Translations under genes and position numbers: made by a program
Assembly: GCF_014495845.1 (NCBI RefSeq)
Contig: NZ_CP061080.1
Span: 1,229,001-1,293,000, forward strand
DNA: 64,000 nt
From: Aquibium microcysteis
GTDB lineage: Bacteria > Pseudomonadota > Alphaproteobacteria > Rhizobiales > Rhizobiaceae
Direction of reading: 5' to 3'
Shown: positions 54,877 through 63,798 of the stretch, piece after piece
Numbering within the stretch: position 1 is the first letter of the stretch
Layout of the letters: each line of letters starts with the position of its first letter
The notes under the pieces: model-generated
What the model saw: the letters and a program-made list of their open reading frames with translations, nothing else
The model's database searches: none
What the model was told of the DNA's origin: nothing

Positions 54877-55848
54877 TTGGCCGGACTGGTGTCGCGCAGG
54901 CGGATCCGCGGGCTCGCGCATCGGTTGAGCCTGCGGTGGATGAGCCCCGCGGACATCCTCTGGTCCAAGGGAATCGGTGATTTCTGCGACTTCGCCGGAA
55001 CGCGCGCCTACCGCATCGCCGGGACCGAATCGACGCAGCCGGCCGAATTCTTCGCCCGCACCTATGCCGGGGCGCACGGTCTGGTCTGGGTGAGGCTCGG
55101 CACCGTCGCGCGGGAAGGACGTGCCTGCGACCTCGACACATTCGCCGAGACGGTTCTGCCGACCATCGACAGGCCGTTCGTCCTGATCACGACGGACGGC
55201 GACCTGTCGGTGCCCTCGCAACTGCGCCCGCAGACCGTCGCCGCTCTGAAGCGGCACCCGATGCTGGCTGCCTGGTACAGCCAGAACGCGGACGGAACGG
55301 ACCGATCCGTGCTGCCCTTTCCGATCGGCCTCGACCTCCATACGCCTCGATACTGGACCACGGCGGCGCGCCTTCTGGCGACGCTCATGCGGATCGGCCG
55401 CGAAGCTCCCCATGCCGCGTCGCGGCCGCTGCGCGTCTTCAGCGACCTCGGTTTCGCCGTCACCGGGTCGCGCCGCGAGGCGCACGCTGCGGTCGAAGGC
55501 TGCATGCATGTCGATCTCGCCGCGACGCGGGTCTCGCAGATCGAGATCTGGCGTCGCTACGCCTCCTATCCCTTCGTGATGTCGGCGCATGGCAACGGCC
55601 TCGACTGCCACCGGACCTGGGAGGTCCTCTGCGTCGGCGGCATCCCGATCGTGAAGACCTCGTCGCTCGACCCGCTCTATCGCAGGCTGCCGGTGGCCAT
55701 CGTCCGCGACTGGCGCGAGGTTCGCGATGCCGCGCGCCTGCGGCATTGGCTGGAGACGCTCGGGCCGTTGGCGGACGCGACCGCCGTCCAGGCGAAGCTC
55801 GATCCGCGGGTCTGGCTCGATCCTCTGCGCCGGAAGCTCACCGGCTGA
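54877..55848 (+). CDS. exostosin-like glycosyltransferase-family protein
   Basis: A 323-residue protein. The C-terminal half contains YPFVMSAHGNGLDCHRTWE and VGGIPIVKTSSLDPLY, which closely resembles the donor-binding part of exostosin-type (GT47) domains. N-terminal half: FARTYAGAHGLVWVRLG and VLITTDGDLSVP, without a signal peptide. TTG at 54877 has GGAGGGGGA 6 bases upstream and is the likely start; a GTG at 54889 is an alternative. It stands alone, not in a polysaccharide cluster. The sugar donor and acceptor are unknown. It overlaps the 3' end of the convergent AlkD-like gene by 11 bp. Confidence 0.7.
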   Translation: MAGLVSRRRIRGLAHRLSLRWMSPADILWSKGIGDFCDFAGTRAYRIAGTESTQPAEFFARTYAGAHGLVWVRLGTVAREGRACDLDTFAETVLPTIDRPFVLITTDGDLSVPSQLRPQTVAALKRHPMLAAWYSQNADGTDRSVLPFPIGLDLHTPRYWTTAARLLATLMRIGREAPHAASRPLRVFSDLGFAVTGSRREAHAAVEGCMHVDLAATRVSQIEIWRRYASYPFVMSAHGNGLDCHRTWEVLCVGGIPIVKTSSLDPLYRRLPVAIVRDWREVRDAARLRHWLETLGPLADATAVQAKLDPRVWLDPLRRKLTG

Positions 55849-56569
55849 TCGCCCCGCCCGCCACCCGCCGGGCCGTCCGCTTCTCCATCCGCGCCAGCGT
55901 CTTCGGGTCGGACAACTCGCGCATGGCGTCCCGGCCGATCCAGCGTGCGGTGCGGTCATCCCGTTCCGCCAGACGCCCGGCCAGCGAAAGCGACGGTCCG
56001 TGCAGGGCGGCGGATCGCTTGCCGATCTGGCGCAGCGCCCAGTTGACGGCCTTGCGCACGAAGTTGCGCGGGTCCGTCGCGTGGCGTTCGATCAGGTCGA
56101 GCCAGCAGAGGAAGGTCGCGTCCGGCTCGGACTTCCGATGCACCGCTGCCCAGGCCATCATCGCGAAGGCGGTCCGGCGGACGAACTCCCGCTCGTCTTC
56201 GGCGAAGACCGGGATCAGGTCGAGATGGCCCGCCTCGACGAAGAGATCGCAGACGGAATCGACGATCTCCCAGGAATCGAAGTCCTGAGCCCAGCGGCGC
56301 GCCTGGTCGCGCGTCACCTGCTTCGGTTCGTCCGTGAAGGCGGCAAGCAGGCGGGCTTCCCGCCAGCCCGTTTCCCACAGCGCCAGCGCCCGTTCGTGAT
56401 CGCGCTTCAGGCGGCGGGCGAGGGGCCGCAGGAGCGTGTTGCCGACCCCGAAGGCGCGATCCGTCACGATACCGAACCGCGCCATGCCGGCGCGGTTCTC
56501 CGCGCTGCCGAGCGAACGCAGATGATCGAGGATGTCCGCGACGCTCCAGCCGGGTGCGGGCGCGGGCAA
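55838..56569 (-). CDS. AlkD-like DNA alkylation repair family protein (HEAT repeats)
   Basis: A 243-residue helical protein like AlkD-type alkylpurine-DNA glycosylases: GMARFGIVTDRAFGVG, LLRPLARRLKRDHERALALW, TRDQARRWAQDFDSWEIVDS and DPRNFVRKAVNWALRQIGKR. The start is uncertain because the frame runs into the upstream dehydrogenase gene; a TTG at 56569, just after that gene's stop, gives the best fit. Probably excises alkylated bases or acts as a DNA-binding relative. Confidence 0.82.
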   Translation of the reverse strand: MPAPAPGWSVADILDHLRSLGSAENRAGMARFGIVTDRAFGVGNTLLRPLARRLKRDHERALALWETGWREARLLAAFTDEPKQVTRDQARRWAQDFDSWEIVDSVCDLFVEAGHLDLIPVFAEDEREFVRRTAFAMMAWAAVHRKSEPDATFLCWLDLIERHATDPRNFVRKAVNWALRQIGKRSAALHGPSLSLAGRLAERDDRTARWIGRDAMRELSDPKTLARMEKRTARRVAGGAISR

Positions 56570-56579
56570 GGCTGCTGCC

Positions 56580-57449
56580 CTATTTCTCGAGCCGTGCCAG
56601 CAGCGAGGACGTGTCCCAGCGTCGACCGCCCATCGCCTGCACGTCCTTGTAGAACTGGTCGACGAGCGCGGTGACCGGCAGCTTCGCGCCGTTGCGGTCG
56701 CCCTCGTCGAGCACGATGCCGAGGTCCTTGCGCATCCAGTCCACGGCAAAGCCGAAATCATAGGTGCCGGCGATCATGGTCTTGTGCCGGTTCTCCATCT
56801 GCCAGGATCCGGCGGCACCCTTGGAGATCACCTCGACGACTTTCTCCATGTCGAGTCCGGCCTTCATGCCGAAATGGATGCCCTCGGCCAGTCCCTGGAC
56901 GAGGCCCGCGATGCAGATCTGGTTGACCATCTTGGTCAGCTGGCCGCTGCCTGCCGGCCCCATCAGCCCGACCATGCGGGCATAGGCCTCGATCACCGGG
57001 CGGGCCTTCCCGAACGTCTCGGGCTCGCCGCCGCACATGACGGTGAGCACGCCGTTCTCCGCACCCGCCTGGCCGCCAGACACCGGCGCGTCGATGAAGC
57101 CGAAGCCGGCGGCTCGGGCCGCGGCGTCGAGTTCGCGCGCGACCTCGGCCGAGGCGGTCGTGTTGTCGACGAAGACCGCGCCCGCCTTCATCGTCGAGAA
57201 GGCGCCGTCCGGTCCGGTGGTGACCGATCTCAGGTCGTCGTCGTTGCCGACGCATGAGAACACGAAATCCTTGCCGCGTGCGGCCTCCGCCGGCGTCGAG
57301 GCCATGGCCCCGCCATGCTGTTCCACCCACTTCGCCGCCTTGGCGGCCGTCCGGTTGTAGACGGTGACGGCGTGGCCGCCCTTGTGCTTCAGGTGCGCGG
57401 CCATGGGATAGCCCATGACGCCCAGCCCCAGGAATGCGATGTCGGCCAT
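56580..57449 (-). CDS. NAD(P)-dependent beta-hydroxyacid dehydrogenase (3-hydroxyisobutyrate dehydrogenase family)
   Basis: A 289-residue oxidoreductase: Rossmann motif AFLGLGVMGYPMAAHL, substrate motif FIDAPVSGGQAGAENG, and the catalytic lysine in GSGQLTKMVNQ. NRT after the second strand (VTVYNRT) suggests NADP(H). Candidate substrates are 3-hydroxyisobutyrate, tartronate semialdehyde or glyoxylate; context does not decide. The AlkD-like gene follows after 10 bases. Confidence 0.92.
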   Translation of the reverse strand: MADIAFLGLGVMGYPMAAHLKHKGGHAVTVYNRTAAKAAKWVEQHGGAMASTPAEAARGKDFVFSCVGNDDDLRSVTTGPDGAFSTMKAGAVFVDNTTASAEVARELDAAARAAGFGFIDAPVSGGQAGAENGVLTVMCGGEPETFGKARPVIEAYARMVGLMGPAGSGQLTKMVNQICIAGLVQGLAEGIHFGMKAGLDMEKVVEVISKGAAGSWQMENRHKTMIAGTYDFGFAVDWMRKDLGIVLDEGDRNGAKLPVTALVDQFYKDVQAMGGRRWDTSSLLARLEK

Positions 57450-57656
57450 CGGAGAGCCTCCCGTTGATCTGCCTCGTTCGGCGGAGAACGTCTAAGGGAA
57501 GGAAGGCGAAGGTCAAGCGGCGTTCGGGAAGGGCTGTCCCGGCAAGGCTCAGCGTACGGATTGTTCGGGGCCGTCCGACGAGCGGGGAGGAATGCTTGCT
57601 TGGCATGGCTGAAGGGCAAGACGGGCGCAAATCGCCGAAGCCTGGACCCTGCTTCG

Positions 57657-58022
57657 TCAGACCTTGTAGGGAATGTGAACTCCCGGCGAGCCTTCAGGAA
57701 AATCTTTGGTGTTGCGCGTGACCAGCAGCGCTGAATGCGCGTCTGCGGATGCCCGGATGATCGCGTCGGGCATTTTCAGCCGGTGAAACCGGCGAAGGGC
57801 GACCGCGCGTGTCGCGACCACTTCATCGAGCTGTTTGATGAAAAAACTGTCGAGGAACAGGCGGGTCGGCTCGGACGAAGCTGGATCGACGCCCACCAGC
57901 ACTTCCATCCAGCTCATGACGCTGATCGCCGGCTCACTATGCCGTGCGATTTCGTCCCGCGCCTGCTGAACACCGCCGAGGAAGTCGATGAGAATGTTCG
58001 TATCGAGGACGACCTTCACCAC
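57657..58022 (-). CDS. vapC: VapC-like PIN-domain toxin
   Basis: A 121-residue PIN ribonuclease. The acidic active-site residues are visible: Asp in VVLDTNILIDFL, Glu in SWMEVLVG, Asp in MPDAIIRASAD, and a late Asp in NTKDF. It is encoded after its antitoxin with a 7-bp overlap of the frames. Such toxins cleave tRNA or rRNA when released. The pair stands between a dehydrogenase gene and an ABC importer, a typical isolated position. Confidence 0.93.
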   Translation of the reverse strand: MVKVVLDTNILIDFLGGVQQARDEIARHSEPAISVMSWMEVLVGVDPASSEPTRLFLDSFFIKQLDEVVATRAVALRRFHRLKMPDAIIRASADAHSALLVTRNTKDFPEGSPGVHIPYKV

Positions 58023-58231
58023 TCCTTCCGGATCTCCTCCTGGTACGCGAGGCCGTCGATGTTCCGCTCGCGCCAGAGACCGAATGCGCGGTCGCGATGG
58101 CTGGCTTTCCGCCGGTTCAGGTACTCGGCGAGCGCATCCTCGATGAGTGCCGACCGCGTCCGGTCCGTTTCCCGGGCAATGCGGTCGAGTTCCTGCAACT
58201 GCTCTTCCTTGATTTCGACGAGCGAGCCCAT
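58016..58231 (-). CDS. vapB: VapB-like ribbon-helix-helix antitoxin
   Basis: A 71-residue protein with a ribbon-helix-helix N-terminus (LVEIKEEQLQELDRIARETD, RTRSALIEDALAEYL) and a C-terminal toxin-binding tail (NIDGLAYQEEIRKEW). It precedes and overlaps the toxin gene. On the minus strand TATAGT at 58266-58261 could be its -10. As is usual, it probably represses its own promoter. Confidence 0.92.
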   Translation of the reverse strand: MGSLVEIKEEQLQELDRIARETDRTRSALIEDALAEYLNRRKASHRDRAFGLWRERNIDGLAYQEEIRKEW

Positions 58232-58295
58232 CCTGACATCCTGCCGATGATCGGACCAGGACTATACCGCTTCGCGGACCGGTGGGAAACTTCCC

Positions 58296-59123
58296 TCACC
58301 GCTTCAGGTGCACCGTGATGCGCCGCTCGATCCAGTCGACGACGTTGCGCAGCAGTTCCACGATCGCGAGGTAGATCACGGCCGCCCAGATATAGGTCTG
58401 GAAATCGAAGGTGCGCGAGTAGGCCCGGCGCGTCTCGCCCATCAGGTCGTAGACGGTGATGATGGCCACGATCGCGGAGCCCTTGATCATCAGGATGATT
58501 TCGTTGCCGTAGGGCCGCAGCGCCACGACCAGCGCCTGCGGCAGCACGATTGTCCACAGCGTCTGCAGCTTCGACAGGCCGAGCGCGGCGCCCGCCTCCC
58601 ACTGGCCGCGCGGCACGCTGGCGATGGCGCCGCGCAGGATCTCGGCCTGGTAGGCGGCGGTGTTGAGGGTGAAGGCGAGGATGGCGCAGTACCAGGCCTC
58701 GCGGAAGAAGGTCCACAGTCCCAGCGCCTGGAGTTCGGGCCGGAAGGAGCCGAGTCCGTAATAGATGAGGAAGGTCTGCGCCAGCAGGGGGGTGCCGCGG
58801 AAGAAGTAGACGTAACCGTAGGCGATGCCCGCCACGATCGGGTTCCGGGACAGCCGCATCCAGGCCACCGGGATCGAGAGCAGCGCGCCGAGCACGATCG
58901 AAACCCCGACCAGCGTCAGCGTCACCCCGAGCCCCGACAGGTAGTACGGCAGGTACTTCTGGAACAGCTCCGGGTTCCACGCGGCGGTGAGGTAGACGAC
59001 GAGCCCGATCCCGCAGAGAATCCAGAACCCGAGCAGGACGGCACCGGCGATGCGTTCGCCTGTCCAGGGCCGCGGCAGCGCCGGCGGTTTCTGCACTGCG
59101 GCCGCGTCGATCCCTCCGTTCAT
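58296..59123 (-). CDS. polar amino acid ABC transporter permease, HisM-like
   Basis: A 275-residue permease with at least five helices. VTLTLVGVSIVLGALLSIPV and YVYFFRGTPLLAQTFLIYYG are typical of the His/Glu/Gln subfamily, and the EAA loop is GQWEAGAALGLSKLQTLWTIVLPQAL. The ATG follows directly on the other permease gene (overlap ATGA). The N-terminal extension of about 35 residues is longer than usual. An AT-rich gap with no ATPase gene follows. Confidence 0.92.
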   Translation of the reverse strand: MNGGIDAAAVQKPPALPRPWTGERIAGAVLLGFWILCGIGLVVYLTAAWNPELFQKYLPYYLSGLGVTLTLVGVSIVLGALLSIPVAWMRLSRNPIVAGIAYGYVYFFRGTPLLAQTFLIYYGLGSFRPELQALGLWTFFREAWYCAILAFTLNTAAYQAEILRGAIASVPRGQWEAGAALGLSKLQTLWTIVLPQALVVALRPYGNEIILMIKGSAIVAIITVYDLMGETRRAYSRTFDFQTYIWAAVIYLAIVELLRNVVDWIERRITVHLKR

Positions 59124-59833
59124 CGGGCGGTCTCCCGTCTCCCGACCCGGCGTTCGATCGCGCCGATGCCGAAGGAGGAGATGATCGCCAGCACGAGATA
59201 GATCAGGCAGGCGACGGCGAAGAACAGGAATGCCTCCTTGGTCACCCTCGCCGCAATGCCGGCCTGGCGCAGGATGTCCGACAGGCCGATCGCCGACACC
59301 AGGGCGGTGTCCTTGAGCAGGATCAGCCAGAGGTTGGACAGGCCGGGCAGGGCGATGCGGATCAGCTGCGGCAGCACCACCAGCCGCATGGTCTGGCCCT
59401 TCGACAGGCCGACCGAGTAGCCGCCCTCGTACTGGCCCTGTGGAATGGCCTTGAAGGCCGACAGGAAGACCTCGCTCGCATAGGACGAGAACACCACCCC
59501 GAGCGCGATCATGCCGGCCACGAAGCTGTTGATCTCGACAGTGGCATCCGGGCTGAAGAAGCGCACCACCTGCTGCACGCCGATCTGGGCGCCATAGAAG
59601 ACCACGAACAGGGTCAGGAGTTCGGGCAGGCCGCGGAAGATCGTGGTGTAGATGCTGCCGGCCAGCCGCAGCATCGGCTCCCCCGACCGTTTCGCGACCG
59701 CGACGAAGAAGCCGGCGAGGAGCCCCAGCGGCAGCGTTGCGAGTGCGAGCAGGATCGTCACCTGCACGCCGGATGCGATCTCGTCGAGCCAGCCCTCGGG
59801 CCCCCAGCTCAGCAGGGTCCACGCGTTCTGCAT
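59120..59833 (-). CDS. polar amino acid ABC transporter permease, HisQ-like
   Basis: A 237-residue permease: GVQVTILLALATLPLGLLAG, IFRGLPELLTLFVVFYG, and EAA loop GQYEGGYSVGLSKGQTMRLV. It pairs with the HisM-like gene. No hisP-type ATPase gene lies nearby, so an ATPase from elsewhere must serve this importer. Confidence 0.92.
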   Translation of the reverse strand: MQNAWTLLSWGPEGWLDEIASGVQVTILLALATLPLGLLAGFFVAVAKRSGEPMLRLAGSIYTTIFRGLPELLTLFVVFYGAQIGVQQVVRFFSPDATVEINSFVAGMIALGVVFSSYASEVFLSAFKAIPQGQYEGGYSVGLSKGQTMRLVVLPQLIRIALPGLSNLWLILLKDTALVSAIGLSDILRQAGIAARVTKEAFLFFAVACLIYLVLAIISSFGIGAIERRVGRRETAR

Positions 59834-59921
59834 CGGTCAGGAACCGTCCGCGCCGGGCACGGGCGGCTCGCACCGGCGGCGGTTCGCGCCGCCGGGCGAT
59901 AGGATGGCCGCAGCGGGTGCG

Positions 59922-60707
59922 TCAGCCGCCATAGACGTCGAAGTCGAAATACTTCTCGTTGATCGCCTTGTACTTGCCGTTGGCGCGGATGGCGTCGATG
60001 GCGGCGTTGAACTTGGCGGCCAGGTCGGACTCGCCCTTGCGCACCGCGATGCCTGCCCCCTTGCCGTGGATCGCTTCCACGGGCGTGATCGTTCCGGCGA
60101 TCTTGCAGCACTCGCCTTCCGGCGTCGCGAGCCATTCGGAGATGACGACGATGTCGTCGTTGACGGCGTCGAGCCGTCCGTTCGCCAGATCGAGCTGATA
60201 CTCCTGCGCGGTCGGGTAGGCCCGGATCTCGCTGTCCGTGTAGGTGGCCTCCGAATAGTTGAAATGCGTGGTCGAGCCCTGCACGCCGATGGTCTTGCCG
60301 GCGAGGTCGTCCTTCGTCACACCCGCGATCTCGCTGTCCTTCGGCACCGCGATCGCGGGCGGCGTGTTGTAGTACTTGTTTGTGAAGTCGACCTTCTCGG
60401 CGCGTTCCGGCGTGATCGACATGGACGCGATGATGGCGTCGAACTTGCCGGCCTGGAGCGCCGGGATGATACCATCCCAGTCCTGCGTGACGAATTCGCA
60501 GTCGGCCTGCATTTCCTCGCAGAGCGCACGCGCGATGTCGATGTCGAACCCTTCCAGCTTGCCGTCGGACGTGAGGTTGTTGAAGGGCGGATAGGCGCCC
60601 TCCGTGCCGATCTTCAGCTTCATCCTTTCCTGCGCATCGGCGGCGCCGACCGACAGGGCGAGCGCTGCAGCCGACAGGGCGAGCGCCAGACGCTTGTGGA
60701 TCTTCAT
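59922..60707 (-). CDS. periplasmic binding protein for a polar amino acid (Lys/Arg/Orn/His type)
   Basis: A 261-residue binding protein with signal peptide (RLALALSAAALALSVGAADA). The first lobe has KIGTEGAYPPFNNLTSDGKL and GFDIDIARALCEEMQADC; the ligand-binding DWDGIIPALQAGKFDAIIAS and SMSITPERAEKVDFT follow. Cysteines at C-E-E and CCKIAG could form a disulfide. GGAGA precedes the ATG. Gene order is binding protein, HisQ, HisM. Confidence 0.93.
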   Translation of the reverse strand: MKIHKRLALALSAAALALSVGAADAQERMKLKIGTEGAYPPFNNLTSDGKLEGFDIDIARALCEEMQADCEFVTQDWDGIIPALQAGKFDAIIASMSITPERAEKVDFTNKYYNTPPAIAVPKDSEIAGVTKDDLAGKTIGVQGSTTHFNYSEATYTDSEIRAYPTAQEYQLDLANGRLDAVNDDIVVISEWLATPEGECCKIAGTITPVEAIHGKGAGIAVRKGESDLAAKFNAAIDAIRANGKYKAINEKYFDFDVYGG

Positions 60708-60858
60708 GGGTCTCCTCGTATCGTTCTCGTGTTCCAAGGCGATTTCGCCCGTTCCCTCGAGGCCGGCGTTTTCGCTGGCCTTGCAACGATACTCCCACTG
60801 TTTCCGCGCGAAACGCAACTGCAAAGCAGTCGTCTGCGGTGCCAATTTTCCGGGCAGC

Positions 60859-61365
60859 TCAGGCGAGGCCGGCCGTTGCGGCGATGAAGTCCGCGATCGC
60901 CCCGGCGTCGTCGAGGCCGAAGGTCGGCAGGGCCTCTCCCGGGAGCGGATGGTCGGCCGCGATCGCGACGACGTTCGGGACGAAGCCCGCGAGCGGCCTC
61001 GTCTCGCGGGCGCCGAGCCGCCGCACCTCGATCTTCATGTGGTCGTCCAGCTTGTAGCCCTCGACGAGGACGATGTCGCAGGGGGCGAGCCTGGCGATCA
61101 CCTCGTCGAGCGTCGGCTCGGCGGCGCCGTCGAGTTCGTGCATCAGCGCCCAGCGCCGGCCCGATACGATCGCCACCTCGCTCGCGCCCGCGGCACGATG
61201 CCGGAAGGAGTCCGTCCCGGCGTGATCGATGTCGAAGTCGTGGTGCGCGTGCTTGACGGTGGCGACCCGCTTCCCGCGGCGACGGAATTCGGCGACGAGC
61301 CGCTCCGTGAGCGTCGTCTTGCCGGAGTTCTTCCAGCCGGTGATGCCGAAAATGCGCTTCTGCAT
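60859..61365 (-). CDS. mobB: molybdopterin-guanine dinucleotide biosynthesis adaptor protein
   Basis: A 168-residue P-loop GTPase: FGITGWKNSGKTTLTERLV at the N-terminus, KHAHHDFDIDHAGTDSFRHR and DIVLVEGYKLDDHMKIEV. MobB assists MobA in attaching GMP to molybdopterin. The ATG at 61365 starts at the conserved MQKRIFGITG; the longer open frame upstream has no family match. The moaA end near the right edge of the window is consistent with a Moco region. Confidence 0.92.
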   Translation of the reverse strand: MQKRIFGITGWKNSGKTTLTERLVAEFRRRGKRVATVKHAHHDFDIDHAGTDSFRHRAAGASEVAIVSGRRWALMHELDGAAEPTLDEVIARLAPCDIVLVEGYKLDDHMKIEVRRLGARETRPLAGFVPNVVAIAADHPLPGEALPTFGLDDAGAIADFIAATAGLA

Positions 61366-61483
61366 GGCCACTGCTTTCTTCTGCGCCGGTTGCCGCGTGC
61401 CGGGTTCTGCACCGGAACACTGCAGGATGCGCCTATCATCGCGAGGGGCGGCCCGAAAGCCTTTCGGTCCAGCCTTCGCCGCC

Positions 61484-62731
61484 TCAGGGCGAGGAGCGCC
61501 CGCCGGAGCCACCGGACGGACCGGCGATCCGTTCGATGCGCATGCCGTAGAGCGTGGCGCAGATCGCCAGCGACGACGATGCGATCATGACGGCGAAGAG
61601 CGGGTAGGGGCCGCTTGTCGGGGAAAGCAGCGCGCCGGCGAGGATCGACAGCAGAGCGCCGCCGCCCATCTGGATGGCGCCGCCGAGCCCCGACGCCGAG
61701 CCGGCGAGCTTCGGGCGCACGCTGACGATGCCGGCATAGGCGGTGGGCAGCGACATGCCGTTGCCGATGCCGACCAGTCCCGTCGGCAGGAACAGGCTGA
61801 CGGGGTGGTCGAAGCCGAGCGCGAAGAGCGCCACCCCGATGAATCCCCCGGCCGTCGCGGCCACGTTGCCGGCGATCATCAGCGTGTTGCGGCCGATGCG
61901 CGTCGAGAACCGTGCGGTCATGTAGTTTCCCGCCATGTAGCCGATCGAAACGAGGACGAAATAGAAGCCGTAGGCGGACGGCCCGATGCCGAGCATCGCG
62001 CTCGCCACGTAGGGGCCCCCGCCGAGAAAGGCGAAGAAGGCGCCGGCGGTGAAGGCGGCGGTGAGCGTGTAGGACCAGAAGCGGCGCGAGCCGACGAGTT
62101 CGGGATAGACCCGGAACTGCGCCCCGATGCTCCGGGTCGGCGACTGGTTGGTCTCGTTGAGATCGAGCCAGACCACGAGGACCGCGACCACGCCGTAGAC
62201 GAGGGTCAGGATGAAGGTCGCCCGCCAGCCGTAATACTCGTCGAGGACGCCGCCGAAGGCGGGCGCGATCATCGGCACGAGCGCCATGCCCATGGTGATG
62301 TAGCCGATGCGGCTCGCCGCCTCGTCGCTGTCGACCGTGTCGCGCACGACCGCCCGCGAGATCACCATGCCGCCGGCCGCGAAGGCCTGGAAGAAGCGCA
62401 GCACCAGAAGCGTCTCGATCGTCTGCACGAACACGGCGAGCAGGCTGCTGGCGACGAAGATGGCGAGGCAGGCCAGCAGCACGGGACGGCGCCCCAGCCG
62501 ATCGGAGGCCGGGCCGATGAAGAGCTGCAGCCCCGCTGTCGCGAACAGGTAGATCGACACCATCAGCTGGACCACTGCATAGTCGGTGTCCAGGTCGCGG
62601 GCGATGGACGGCAGCGACGGCAGGAAGACGTTCATGGCGAGCGCGCTCGACGCGGTCGCGATCACCAGCGTCAGGATGTGCGGCGAGCGCGGACGCGCTG
62701 GCTTTCCGGCGGCATCTCGGGACGTCGTCAT
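61484..62731 (-). CDS. MFS multidrug efflux transporter (Bcr/CflA family)
   Basis: A 415-residue 12-helix major facilitator. Signatures: MNVFLPSLPSIARDLDTDYA, motif A GPASDRLGRRPVLL, AISRAVVRDTV-type (GGMVISRAVVRDTV) and IGYITMGMALVPMIAPAFGG, characteristic of Bcr/CflA drug transporters. Proton-driven export in the inner membrane. The DMT transporter gene upstream ends 10 bases before its start. Confidence 0.92.
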   Translation of the reverse strand: MTTSRDAAGKPARPRSPHILTLVIATASSALAMNVFLPSLPSIARDLDTDYAVVQLMVSIYLFATAGLQLFIGPASDRLGRRPVLLACLAIFVASSLLAVFVQTIETLLVLRFFQAFAAGGMVISRAVVRDTVDSDEAASRIGYITMGMALVPMIAPAFGGVLDEYYGWRATFILTLVYGVVAVLVVWLDLNETNQSPTRSIGAQFRVYPELVGSRRFWSYTLTAAFTAGAFFAFLGGGPYVASAMLGIGPSAYGFYFVLVSIGYMAGNYMTARFSTRIGRNTLMIAGNVAATAGGFIGVALFALGFDHPVSLFLPTGLVGIGNGMSLPTAYAGIVSVRPKLAGSASGLGGAIQMGGGALLSILAGALLSPTSGPYPLFAVMIASSSLAICATLYGMRIERIAGPSGGSGGRSSP

Positions 62732-62741
62732 CGTGCCGCTC

Positions 62742-63662
62742 TCACAATCCGTCCGGCGCCATGCCCGGCGCGGTGCTGCTGGTGACCGGGCGGGTTCGGC
62801 CGACGATCTGCTCCCGGTAGAGCGTGTACAGTCCGGACCCGATGACGACGAAGGCCCCGACGGTCATGGCCGTGTCCGGCACGTTGCCGAAGACGAGATA
62901 GCCGAGCAGGATCGCCCAAAGAAGCGCCGTGTAGCGGAACGGCGCGATGTAGGAGATGTCGCCGGTCCGCATCGACATGATGATGAACTGGTAGCCGATC
63001 ACCACGAGCACGGCCGCACCGAGGAGAAGCAGCGCATGGTCTGCGCCCACGGGTTGCCAGCCGCCATAGGGAACGATCAGCGCGCCGCCCACCACCGTCA
63101 CCGCGCCAGCCGTGACCGTGGTGATGAAGAGCGAAGGAATCTCGGCGCTGACCCGCTTGGTCGCCAGGTCTCGCACCACGCAGAAGAACACGCAGCCGAG
63201 CGCGTAGAGCGAATAGGCGTCGAAGCCGTCGAGTCCCGGCCTGACGATGATCATGACCCCGCCGAACCCGGCGGCGATCGCGAGCCAGCGGCGCCAGCCG
63301 ACGGGTTCGGAGAAGAACAGTGCGGCGCCCATCGTCACGCCGAGCGGCAGCGCCTGCAGGATGGCCGAGACGTTGGCGAGCGGCAGATGTGCGAGCGCCG
63401 TCAGGAAGCAGAGCGTCGCCAGCACCTCGCCGCCGACCCGCAGCACGATCATCAGGTCGAGCGCGCCCGCCGGCAGCTTCAGCGCGCCGCGGTGCCACGC
63501 GATGGCACCCACCAGAAGCGTGGCGAAGCCGCCGCGGATGAACATGATCTGCGCCATCGTCAGCGCCTCGCCGACGAATTTGGAGATGGCGTCGTTCATG
63601 GTGAAGCCGGCCATCGAGACGGCCATGAACAGCGCACCGCGGAGATTGTTGGAAAGGGCCAA
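62742..63662 (-). CDS. DMT-family transporter (two EamA repeats)
   Basis: A 306-residue protein with ten hydrophobic helices in two EamA repeats: LRGALFMAVSMAGFTMNDAI, the FIRGGFATLLVG and IASMSLLT-like strands, and FRYTALLWAILLGYLVFGN in the second half. The start is a TTG (MALSNNLRGA), chosen because it gives the conserved N-terminus; a GGATC element lies 4 bases before. Exporter or uptake system of unknown substrate. Confidence 0.88.
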   Translation of the reverse strand: MALSNNLRGALFMAVSMAGFTMNDAISKFVGEALTMAQIMFIRGGFATLLVGAIAWHRGALKLPAGALDLMIVLRVGGEVLATLCFLTALAHLPLANVSAILQALPLGVTMGAALFFSEPVGWRRWLAIAAGFGGVMIIVRPGLDGFDAYSLYALGCVFFCVVRDLATKRVSAEIPSLFITTVTAGAVTVVGGALIVPYGGWQPVGADHALLLLGAAVLVVIGYQFIIMSMRTGDISYIAPFRYTALLWAILLGYLVFGNVPDTAMTVGAFVVIGSGLYTLYREQIVGRTRPVTSSTAPGMAPDGL

Positions 63663-63798
63663 GGCGGATCCGGTTGTTTTTCGACCGGATGTAGCACCGA
63701 AACCGGCCGAGGCAACGCGAAACCGCTGGGCCAGTTGCGCAGGACGCGGCGCCTGGCGGTCCCGCGGCGCAAGATCAGGACATCGTGCGCCGGCGCCG

